Shown piece by piece: positions 1 to 5,454 of a stretch of 9,100 nt of DNA. The notes below the pieces were generated by a model. It was not told where the DNA came from. It saw nothing but the letters and a program-made list of their open reading frames with translations, and did not search any database. The translations under genes were made by a program, and so were the position numbers. The stretch covers positions 1-9,100 of the forward strand of contig ONWL01000129.1 of the NCBI GenBank assembly GCA_900321525.1, given 5' to 3'. Within the stretch, counting starts at the first letter, position 1, and every line of letters begins with the position of its first letter. This DNA is from an uncultured Eubacteriales bacterium (GTDB lineage: Bacteria > Bacillota > Clostridia > Lachnospirales > Lachnospiraceae).

Positions 1-1
1 A

Positions 2-730
2 AGAGAGCTTCTACAGACATACTGCAAGACAAAATCCATTGATTATCTGGAGATCAATAAGCCGGAATATCAAAAGGCGGCGTTGAGCAAGTTTGGATTC
101 CAGAACTGGGAAACACTGCTGGCTACAGTGGGTCACGGTGGTCTGAAAGAGGGGCAGGTGGTGAACCGTCTGTACGATGAGTACAAGAAGAAAAATAAAG
201 TGCCCATGTCTGATCAGGATGTATTGGACAGCATTAAAAAGACACCGCAGAATTCTAAACATCACAGCAAAGGCGGGATCGTGGTGCATGGTGCCAGAGA
301 TGTGGCGGTACATTTTTCCAGATGTTGTTCGCCTGTACCCGGAGATGAGATTGTGGGATTCATTACCAGAGGCAGAGGGATTACCGTGCATCGAACCGAT
401 TGTGTGAATATTCTGAATCTGAGCGATACGGAGCGATATCGTCTCATTGACGCAACGTGGGACGAAACCATGTTAGGGGCAGACAGCCGGTTTGGGGTAG
501 AGATCAACATTTATGGAGAGAACAGAAATGGCATGTTAGCAGACGTGACCCGTATGTTTGATGAGCAGAAGGTTGGTATTATCAACTGTGAGTCTCATGT
601 GACGAAGAACAATGTGGCCAAAATGACCATCAGTTTTGAGATCCATGGCACAGATGAATTGGGCAGGATCATGAACCAGCTGCGGAGCATCAAAGGCGTC
701 ATCGACATCGAACGAAGTATTGGGAGATAA
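2..730 (+). CDS. relA: RelA/SpoT-family (p)ppGpp synthetase/hydrolase, C-terminal part (5' truncated by window edge)
   Basis: The reading frame is open from base 2, so the start lies upstream; 242 C-terminal residues are visible. Rel proteins make and hydrolyse the alarmone (p)ppGpp in the cytoplasm, and their C-terminal half senses ribosome and amino-acid status. Visible residues about 1-65 match the helical region (RELLQTYC, ALSKFGFQNWETLL, GHGG). A zinc-finger-like/CC domain follows, with VHG, HFSRCC (Cys108, Cys109) and TVHRTDC (His130, Cys134). The final ~80 residues form an ACT domain (GVEINIYGENRNGMLADVT, ending IKGVIDIERSIGR). The catalytic hydrolase and synthetase domains are outside the window, so bifunctionality cannot be judged. 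A TTG at 83 is an internal codon, not the start. After the stop comes a 122-nt gap holding a repeat arm, then the MBL hydrolase gene. Confidence 0.95.
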   Translation, partial: RELLQTYCKTKSIDYLEINKPEYQKAALSKFGFQNWETLLATVGHGGLKEGQVVNRLYDEYKKKNKVPMSDQDVLDSIKKTPQNSKHHSKGGIVVHGARDVAVHFSRCCSPVPGDEIVGFITRGRGITVHRTDCVNILNLSDTERYRLIDATWDETMLGADSRFGVEINIYGENRNGMLADVTRMFDEQKVGIINCESHVTKNNVAKMTISFEIHGTDELGRIMNQLRSIKGVIDIERSIGR

Positions 731-736
731 GACAAT

Positions 737-823
737 AGCGCCGGTGTTCCGCAAAGTTTTCGAATGAAAAATTTCTGATATGCAGGCTGTGTATGTTTTG
801 TGCAAAAGAGTTTTGGGATTACC
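737..823 (+). repeat. Single-arm copy of a dispersed intergenic repeat
   Basis: This stretch aligns almost end to end with the reverse complement of about 3231-3318. The best block is 773-792 (TTCTGATATGCAGGCTGTGT), which matches the complement of 3261-3280 at 19 of 20 positions. Flanking shared blocks include CCGG..TTCC, AGTTTT, AATGAAAAA, GTTTTG and AAAGAGTTT. Only one arm of the longer inverted element at 3230-3450 is present here; the partner arm and the central palindrome are absent. It fills most of the relA to MBL-hydrolase gap. Confidence 0.75.
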
Positions 824-840
824 GAAATTGGGGATGTCAG

Positions 841-846
841 AAAGGA
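841..846 (+). promoter_or_regulatory. Ribosome binding site setting the MBL hydrolase start
   Basis: AAAGGA lies 6 nt before ATG 853. The alternative in-frame ATG at 793 sits inside the dispersed repeat arm and would add 20 residues (MFCAKEFWDY...) unlike the family's N-terminus. The start at 853 is therefore preferred. Confidence 0.7.
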
Positions 847-852
847 AATACT

Positions 853-1503
853 ATGAAAAATTGTAAAATCAAATCTCTGGTGTTAGGTCCTCTTGCTACC
901 AACTGTTATCTGGTCTGGAACCAGGACACCAGGCAGGCACTGATCGTAGATCCGGCAGATCGGGCAGACCGGATTGCCGAAGAAATGGAACGTCTGGGCA
1001 TTGATCCGGTGGCAGTGCTGTTGACACACGGACATTTTGATCATATGATGGCAGCAAAGGAGATTCGTACTGCTTACCAGATTCCTGTCTATGCCTATGA
1101 GGCAGAGGCAGATCTGATGGCAGATCCAGAGGCCAATCTGTCTTATGGATTTGCAGGTGTTTCTTACAGTATGCAGGCAGATCACTGGGTGAGAGACAGA
1201 GAGCATCTGGAACTGGCGGGATTTGACATACAGGTGATTGCCACACCGGGTCATACAGTGGGAAGCTGTTGTTACTATATTGCAGAAGAGGGTGTGTTAC
1301 TGTCAGGAGATACCTTGTTTTGTCAGTCAGTGGGACGGACAGATTTTCCCACTTCCAGTACCGGCAGTCTGATCCGTTCCATTGGCAATCGGTTGTTTGT
1401 ACTGCCGGAAGAGACGAAGGTGTACCCGGGACACAATGAGCCTACCACCATCCGCTTTGAAAAGCAGTACAATCCGGTGGCGCCTTACTGCCAGAAACAG
1501 TAG
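853..1503 (+). CDS. MBL-fold metallohydrolase, glyoxalase II-like
   Basis: A 216-residue metallo-beta-lactamase-fold hydrolase, probably a small cytoplasmic thioesterase or hydroxyacylglutathione-hydrolase-like enzyme; the substrate is unknown. The N-terminus has the family pattern (SLVLGPLATNCYLV..., then IVDPAD). The dinuclear metal motif THGHFDH supplies His59, His61, Asp63 and His64. Further ligands are His134 in TPGHT, Asp153 in SGDTLF and His194 in YPGHNE. The protein lacks the extra C-terminal substrate-binding domain of classical GloB, so it fits the shorter YcbL-like group. The start at 853 is chosen for its ribosome binding site. It sits between relA and hemZ on the same strand, a grouping I recall from related Clostridia, but the 122-nt and 163-nt gaps leave co-transcription uncertain. 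Confidence 0.92.
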   Translation: MKNCKIKSLVLGPLATNCYLVWNQDTRQALIVDPADRADRIAEEMERLGIDPVAVLLTHGHFDHMMAAKEIRTAYQIPVYAYEAEADLMADPEANLSYGFAGVSYSMQADHWVRDREHLELAGFDIQVIATPGHTVGSCCYYIAEEGVLLSGDTLFCQSVGRTDFPTSSTGSLIRSIGNRLFVLPEETKVYPGHNEPTTIRFEKQYNPVAPYCQKQ

Positions 1504-1650
1504 AGAAGTCTGTGTATCATGCAAGACAAAGGACAGTGCAGCAAATCCATAGAGAATGTGTTGATTAGAATGCATGCCGGAGCGGAAGACAGGTTGGATT
1601 GGGTCGGATGCCAGAGAAGGAACCGTGGGAAGACCGGGAAAGGTGCAAGA

Positions 1651-1656
1651 GAAGGA
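1651..1656 (+). promoter_or_regulatory. Ribosome binding site setting the hemZ start
   Basis: GAAGGA lies 10 nt before ATG 1667. The frame is open back to an ATG at 1574, but the added 31 residues (MPERKTGWIGSD...) look unlike a HemZ N-terminus. The 1504-1666 stretch otherwise holds no recognisable gene. Confidence 0.55.
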
Positions 1657-1666
1657 AATAGTAGAG

Positions 1667-3205
1667 ATGATTGGAATTGCGTTAAATCAACCTTATTATG
1701 AACAGGATATTCGTCCCCTGCTGATGTCGTTTTTTCCGGGGGTACCGTTAAAGGCGTTCATCGGCGGGGAAATGGATGGACAGGAGGAGTTATCTGCCTG
1801 TCTGTCTGTTTTTTATACAGAAACATGGGCAGAACTGACATGGGCAGAGCGTGCCGACTTTAGGCAGAAGGGCGCCACAGCAGAGGGGGATGCACCAAAA
1901 GAGCAGGCGGAGGATCCGGAACGGTCAGATTCTGGTTTGCAGGTGGTCTGTCAGAGAAAGACACCGGATTTTTCCATAGAGGATCACAAAGAAGCAAAAA
2001 ATGTGGTGAAACGGGCAGTCTATACCCTGCTGGGTGACCTGACTGGTCATACCCTGCCCTGGGGCAGTCTGACCGGGATTCGTCCCACTAAGATCGCCAT
2101 GACCATGGCAGAACAAGGGGCGTCAGACGAAGACATTCTGACCCACTACAAAGAAGAATATTTTTGCAGTGAGGAGAAGGCGGTCCTCAGTCTGGAAATT
2201 GCCCACAGGGAAATGGAGATTTTGAAAGACATTGATTATCAGAACGGATACAGTCTGTACATCGGCATTCCATTTTGCCCCACCACCTGCCTGTATTGCT
2301 CTTTTACTTCCTATCCCATCGGCAAGTGGCGCAATCAGGTAGATGCCTATCTGGATTGTGTATTCCGGGAGATTGATTATGTGGCAGAGGCATTTGCAGA
2401 CAAAAAATTAAACACCATTTATTTCGGGGGTGGAACGCCCACCACGCTGGAAGCGGACCAGTTAGAACGTTTGATCGTGAAGGTGAAGGAAAGTTTTGAT
2501 CTGACCTGGTTACAGGAGTTTACGGTAGAGGCAGGCAGACCGGACAGCATTACAAGAGAAAAGTTAGAAGTGATCAAGCGGCAGGGCATCAGCCGAATCT
2601 CCATCAATCCCCAGACCATGAAAGATGCCACATTGAAGATCATCGGCAGACAGCATACCGTAGCACAGATCCGCCAGGTCTATCAGATGGCCAGAGAAGC
2701 AGGGCTTGACAATATCAACATGGATATCATCTTAGGACTGCCGGATGAGACAGTGGAAGATGTGGAACGCACTATGCAGGCTCTTGCAGAGCTGGCACCG
2801 GATAACATCACCGTTCATTCTCTGGCAGTGAAGCGGGCTGCCAGACTGAATACTGCCAAAGCAGATTACAGCCAGTATCATATGGAGAACTCCGATGAGA
2901 TGATGGCTGTGGCAGAGCGGTATGCCCGCAAACTGGGATTGGAACCTTATTATCTGTACCGGCAGAAGAATATGTCCGGCAATCTGGAAAATGTAGGTTA
3001 TGCCAAGCCGGGCAAGGCAGGGATCTACAACATCCTGATCATGGAGGAAAAGCAGACCATCGTGGCATTGGGAGCCGGTGCCACCACCAAAGCGGTGTTT
3101 GGAGACCGGATCGAGCGGTGTGAGAATGTAAAGGATATTCATAACTATATGGATAGAATAGAAGAAATGATCGAGCGGAAGAAGAAACTGTTTGCGGATG
3201 TGTAG
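1667..3205 (+). CDS. hemZ: Coproporphyrinogen dehydrogenase HemZ (oxygen-independent, radical SAM)
   Basis: A 512-residue radical SAM protein, close to the size of known HemZ proteins. The family is assigned to oxygen-independent decarboxylation of coproporphyrinogen III in haem synthesis, although some HemN/HemZ relatives have other roles. The [4Fe-4S]/SAM motif CPTTCLYC gives Cys204, Cys208 and Cys211 after SLYIGIPF. It is followed by IYFGGGTPTTLEADQL (about 251-266), EFTVEAGRPDSIT, RISINPQTM and MDIILGLPDET, which are typical of HemN-like TIM barrels. The C-terminus has YLYRQKNMSGNLENVGYA and an ALGAGATTK motif. Residues about 66-95 are a charged, low-complexity stretch that looks like a linker. 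The start at 1667 is preferred over 1574; a GTG at 1643 is another option. It is followed at once by a repeat-filled intergenic region. Confidence 0.9.
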   Translation: MIGIALNQPYYEQDIRPLLMSFFPGVPLKAFIGGEMDGQEELSACLSVFYTETWAELTWAERADFRQKGATAEGDAPKEQAEDPERSDSGLQVVCQRKTPDFSIEDHKEAKNVVKRAVYTLLGDLTGHTLPWGSLTGIRPTKIAMTMAEQGASDEDILTHYKEEYFCSEEKAVLSLEIAHREMEILKDIDYQNGYSLYIGIPFCPTTCLYCSFTSYPIGKWRNQVDAYLDCVFREIDYVAEAFADKKLNTIYFGGGTPTTLEADQLERLIVKVKESFDLTWLQEFTVEAGRPDSITREKLEVIKRQGISRISINPQTMKDATLKIIGRQHTVAQIRQVYQMAREAGLDNINMDIILGLPDETVEDVERTMQALAELAPDNITVHSLAVKRAARLNTAKADYSQYHMENSDEMMAVAERYARKLGLEPYYLYRQKNMSGNLENVGYAKPGKAGIYNILIMEEKQTIVALGAGATTKAVFGDRIERCENVKDIHNYMDRIEEMIERKKKLFADV

Positions 3206-3229
3206 GCAATTGCCTATGTAAAATAGATA
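3206..3229 (+). repeat. Direct repeat, left copy
   Basis: GCAATTGCCT followed by ATGTAAAATAGATA. It recurs at 3440-3462 with one base changed and one deleted. The last 12 nt, GTAAAATAGATA (3218-3229), are identical in both copies and sit just outside the inverted arms, as a target-site duplication would. Confidence 0.7.
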
Positions 3230-3238
3230 GGCGATTGC
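3206..3238 (+). terminator. Hairpin directly after hemZ, possible weak terminator
   Basis: GCAATTGCCTAT (3206-3217) pairs with ATAGGCGATTGC (3227-3238): 12 bp including one G-U, with a 9-nt loop. It starts on the base after the hemZ stop. There is no clean T-run after it (GAAACTCTTTG), so intrinsic termination is doubtful. The hairpin may instead be a by-product of the repeat structure here. Confidence 0.4.
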
Positions 3239-3311
3239 GAAACTCTTTGAGCAAAACAGAACACAGCCTGCACATCAGAAATTTTTTCATTTGAAAAACT
3301 CTGTGGAATGC

Positions 3312-3366
3312 CGGTACTTTATTTTTTGAGTAATATATCATATTACGATAAAAAATATTAGTACCG
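3312..3366. repeat. 55-nt central AT-rich palindrome
   Basis: Three nested perfect stems: CGGTACT (3312-3318) with AGTACCG (3360-3366), ATTTTTT (3321-3327) with AAAAAAT (3350-3356), and GTAATAT (3330-3336) with ATATTAC (3340-3346). They close on a 3-nt loop and are separated by 2-3 nt internal mismatches. It could form a cruciform, or an RNA hairpin on either strand. Confidence 0.8.
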
Positions 3367-3409
3367 TTGCCTGGAACCGAAGCGAGAGCGTGTTTTTCAA
3401 ATAAAAATT

Positions 3410-3436
3410 TTGATGAAGGGCGTTCGGTGATATAGT
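3410..3436 (+). promoter_or_regulatory. Candidate extended -10 promoter inside the repeat's right arm
   Basis: TGATATAGT (3428-3436) fits an extended -10 (TGnTATAnT). A possible -35, TTGATG (3410-3415), is 15 bp upstream, which is short. Transcription would begin near 3443 and give a leader of about 40 nt before the gene at 3482. This is pattern matching only. Confidence 0.35.
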
Positions 3437-3439
3437 TTC

Positions 3440-3462
3440 GCAATTGCCTGGTAAAATAGATA
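3440..3462 (+). repeat. Direct repeat, right copy
   Basis: GCAATTGCCTGGTAAAATAGATA is the partner of 3206-3229. Its first 10 nt also belong to the right outer inverted arm. GTAAAATAGATA (3451-3462) is identical to 3218-3229. Confidence 0.7.
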
Positions 3463-3481
3463 TGAAAAGGAGGTTTTTGAC

Positions 3482-3985
3482 ATGAAACAAGAGTATCAGA
3501 TTCAGTGGGAAACCCTTCCAAAGACGCTGGAAGAGATGCAACAGATGCCGGAAGCGGCTTTGCAGGAGCCGGCCCATACAGTGGCGTTGACGATTGCAGC
3601 GTTGTGTGTGTATCCGGAAGATCATGAGGAGTGTTACCGGATGTTGGATTACTTAAGAGGTTCCAGACCGCTGCCTCCTATGGAACGACAGTTTATCCGG
3701 GATCGGTTTATGGATGGCAGGGACTATATCCCACGGTCTTATTTGGCAGGTGCTACACCGGAAAATAATTATACACCAGATGCGCCTTATACCATTCGGG
3801 TTAATGAATCCTTTGCGCAGTTTGCAGAAGAGGGATATATTCGTATGGAGTGTACATCCGGTGGTGCAGATACGAAAAGACCGGTGACGCTGCGCTTGAA
3901 ACCATCTACCGGACAGTGGTTTTTGTGGGAACAGAGTTTGTTGGTAGGCATTCGGATTCCCAAAGAACAGGATGAATGGGCATGA
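3482..3985 (+). CDS. Conserved-looking 167-residue protein of unknown function (possibly DUF6935)
   Basis: A complete gene with an excellent ribosome binding site, AAAAGGAGG at 3465-3473, 8 nt before ATG. I do not know its function. The protein has no signal peptide or membrane segment and should be cytoplasmic. Residues 1-75 look helical and mixed-charge (TLPKTLEEMQQMPEAALQEP, then HTVALTIAALCVYPEDHEE and LPPMERQFIRDRF). The rest looks beta-rich: DYIPRSYLAGATPENNYTP (81-99), an SGGAD turn (126-130) and GQWFLWEQSLLVGIRIP (144-160). Wording such as YIPRSYLAGATPENNYTP recalls a domain family I remember as DUF6935, found in gut Firmicutes; this is memory, not a search. It lies alone between a repeat element and a hairpin-rich gap, so it is probably a single-gene transcript. 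Confidence 0.85.
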   Translation: MKQEYQIQWETLPKTLEEMQQMPEAALQEPAHTVALTIAALCVYPEDHEECYRMLDYLRGSRPLPPMERQFIRDRFMDGRDYIPRSYLAGATPENNYTPDAPYTIRVNESFAQFAEEGYIRMECTSGGADTKRPVTLRLKPSTGQWFLWEQSLLVGIRIPKEQDEWA

Positions 3986-4074
3986 TCCGAACAGGTATAC
4001 CAGAACGGTAGGAAACAGAACGGTGTATCTTGCCAGGAGTGGCAGTAGTGTGAAACAGGCGGTGACATAGACCA

Positions 4075-4102
4075 GATCGTTCTTGGCAACAGGAACTTGA
4101 TC
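4075..4102 (+). other. Stable hairpin with GNRA-type loop between the unknown gene and acpP
   Basis: GTTCTTG (4079-4085) pairs with CAGGAAC (4090-4096), with one G-U, closing on a GCAA tetraloop. GATC on both sides (4075-4078, 4099-4102) can extend the stem past a 2-nt bulge. There is no T-run after it, so it is not a terminator by itself. It may be part of a structured 3' or leader RNA. Confidence 0.4.
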
Positions 4103-4150
4103 AGAGCATAAAAAGAGGAACGACAGATCGACTTTCCAGTCAGAAGGATG

Positions 4151-4184
4151 AGAGAGGGAAGCGGTATGACAGTTTCCTCTTTTT
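4151..4184 (+). terminator. Probable intrinsic terminator upstream of the fatty acid operon
   Basis: AGAGAGGGAA (4151-4160) pairs with TTTCCTCTTT (4173-4182), 10 bp with two G-U, around a 12-nt loop and ending in T5 (4180-4184). A competing partner, AAAAAGAGGAA at 4110-4120, is perfectly complementary over 11 bp to TTCCTCTTTTT (4174-4184). It likely ends transcription of the gene at 3482-3985. The remainder of the 297-nt gap 3986-4282 has no gene I can support. Confidence 0.5.
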
Positions 4185-4220
4185 GAACGCAGAAGGAATC
4201 TGTTCGGAACTCACCCTTTG

Positions 4221-4226
4221 TATAAT
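4221..4226 (+). promoter_or_regulatory. Candidate -10 box of the acpP-fab operon promoter
   Basis: A perfect TATAAT, preceded by TTTG, lies 57 nt before the acpP ATG and downstream of the probable terminator. No good -35 hexamer sits 16-18 bp upstream, so the promoter may need an activator or be weak. I could not identify a FapR- or FabT-like operator with confidence. Confidence 0.45.
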
Positions 4227-4282
4227 AAATCTGATCAACAGCGTCATATGCTGAGATAGAGAAAAAAAGTGAGGTATTCAAT

Positions 4283-4510
4283 ATGTATTTTGAGTCTATT
4301 GCACGGATTGTTGCGGAACGTACTGGTTGTGATGTGGCAGAGGTAAAGCCGGAGAGCAAGTTCTCTGAGCTGGGAATTGATTCTCTGGATACAGTAGAGT
4401 TACTGATGAGTCTGGAAGACGAGATCGGCATTGAGATCGAGCTGGATCAGAAGGTAGAAACCATCGATGATCTGGACAAGTTCATCCAGAGCAAGCAGGA
4501 GCAGGCATAA
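4283..4510 (+). CDS. acpP: Acyl carrier protein
   Basis: A 75-residue acidic protein of standard ACP size that carries growing acyl chains on a 4'-phosphopantetheine arm in FAS II. The attachment motif GIDSLDTVEL is intact, with Ser34 as the modified residue. Helix I (SIARIVAERTG), the loop (VKPESKFSELG), helix II (LDTVELLMSLEDEIGIEI) and helix III (TIDDLDKFIQ) follow the usual order. A GTGAGG ribosome binding site (4269-4274) precedes ATG by 8 nt. It is the first gene of the operon here. Its stop overlaps the fabK start by one base (TAATG), which suggests translational coupling. Confidence 0.97.
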   Translation: MYFESIARIVAERTGCDVAEVKPESKFSELGIDSLDTVELLMSLEDEIGIEIELDQKVETIDDLDKFIQSKQEQA

Positions 4511-5454
4511 TGATACGTTCAGAAATTTGTGAACTCCTTGGCATCACCTACCCAGTATTTCAGGGAGGCATGGCATGGATTGCAGACGGCAGACTGGCGG
4601 CGGCAGTATCAGAAGGCGGCGGTCTGGGCATCATCGGAGCAGGCAATGCGCCTGCTTCTTATGTGAAAGAACAGATTGAGATTGCCAGAACTCTGACGAA
4701 GAAGCCCATTGGTGTGAATATTATGCTGCAGAGTCCCTTTGCAGAGGACATTGCCAGACTGGTGGTGGAAGAAAAAGTAGAAGTGGTGACCACAGGAGCC
4801 GGAAATCCTGCCAATTACATGAAAGCATGGAAAGAAGCCGGCATCAAAGTGATTCCGGTGGTGGCCTCTGTGGCGTTGGCAAAGCTGATGACCCGGTTAG
4901 GGGCAGATGCTTTGATCGCAGAGGGAGGCGAAAGCGGCGGTCATGTGGGGGAATTGACCACGATGGTGCTGGTTCCCCAGATCTGTGACGCTACCACCCT
5001 GCCGATATTGGCAGCAGGCGGCATCGGAGACGGCAGAGGGGTGGCAGCGGCATTTATGTTAGGAGCCCAGGGAGTTCAGATGGGAACCCGTTTTTTAAGT
5101 GCCTGTGAATGTACCATTCATCCGGCTTACAGGGAGAAGATTTTAAAAGCCACGGATTTGTGTACTATGGTAACCGGCAAACGGTTAGGACATCCGGTTC
5201 GCAGTCTGCGGACTCCGTTTGCCAGAGCATACGCCAAGGCAGAGTATGGTGGAATGCCGGATGAAGAGTTAGAAGCATTTGCCACAGGAGCACTGCGTCT
5301 GGCGGTGCAGGAGGGGGACAACGAAAAGGGATGTTTCCTTTCCGGACAGATTGCCGCTATGGTGAAACAGGAACAGCCGGCGGCAGAGATCATCAAAGAA
5401 GTGATGGAGGAAGCAGAACCAATCCTTCTGCAGGCAGCAAAATGGGTAAAATAG
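4510..5454 (+). CDS. fabK: Enoyl-[acyl-carrier-protein] reductase FabK (FMN-dependent)
   Basis: A 314-residue flavoprotein of the nitronate monooxygenase/2-nitropropane dioxygenase-like fold. It reduces trans-2-enoyl-ACP to acyl-ACP, the last step of each elongation round. Diagnostic stretches are the N-terminal YPVFQGGMAWIADG, then GLGIIGAGN, PIGVNIML, the AEGGESGGHVG motif with the probable catalytic His145, and the FMN-phosphate region LAAGGIGDGRGVAAAFMLGAQGVQMGTRF. The position among FAS II genes separates FabK from other nitronate-monooxygenase-like proteins. FabK enzymes are structurally unrelated to FabI and are known for insensitivity to triclosan. The start overlaps the acpP stop by 1 nt, with AGGAG at 4497-4501. 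The 3' end overlaps fabD by 13 nt. Confidence 0.95.
   Translation: MIRSEICELLGITYPVFQGGMAWIADGRLAAAVSEGGGLGIIGAGNAPASYVKEQIEIARTLTKKPIGVNIMLQSPFAEDIARLVVEEKVEVVTTGAGNPANYMKAWKEAGIKVIPVVASVALAKLMTRLGADALIAEGGESGGHVGELTTMVLVPQICDATTLPILAAGGIGDGRGVAAAFMLGAQGVQMGTRFLSACECTIHPAYREKILKATDLCTMVTGKRLGHPVRSLRTPFARAYAKAEYGGMPDEELEAFATGALRLAVQEGDNEKGCFLSGQIAAMVKQEQPAAEIIKEVMEEAEPILLQAAKWVK

Larger units (their letters stand above)
3230..3450. repeat. MITE-like intergenic element with nested inverted repeats
   Basis: About 221 bp in which the two halves are imperfect reverse complements. Outer arms 3229-3244 and 3434-3449 match at 15 of 16 positions (AGGCGATTGCGAAACT against the complement of AGTTTCGCAATTGCCT). 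Middle arms ATTTGAAAAAC (3289-3299) and GTTTTTCAAAT (3392-3402) match at 11 of 11. Inner arms and the core form a 55-nt palindrome. The left half recurs in reverse orientation at 737-823, so this is a dispersed family rather than a one-off structure. It encodes no protein. No transposase is visible, so any mobility would be in trans. Confidence 0.7.

Noticed and set aside
1574..1666. N-terminal extension of HemZ from ATG 1574
   Set aside because: The 31 residues do not resemble a HemZ start, and a ribosome binding site at 1651-1656 favours ATG 1667.
3039..3625. Two reverse-strand open frames crossing the repeat-filled intergenic region
   Set aside because: They extend into hemZ and the 167-residue gene and cover the inverted repeats. 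Their sequence is low-complexity and shows no domain.
4239..4253. Small CAGC...GCTG inverted repeat in the acpP leader as a possible operator
   Set aside because: Only four to five base pairs are convincing and it does not match an operator I know for fatty acid regulators.
3787..4431. A 214-codon reverse-strand open frame spanning the 3986-4282 gap
   Set aside because: Its ends run through the 167-residue gene and acpP on the opposite strand, the translation looks random, and the gap is better explained by hairpins and a promoter.
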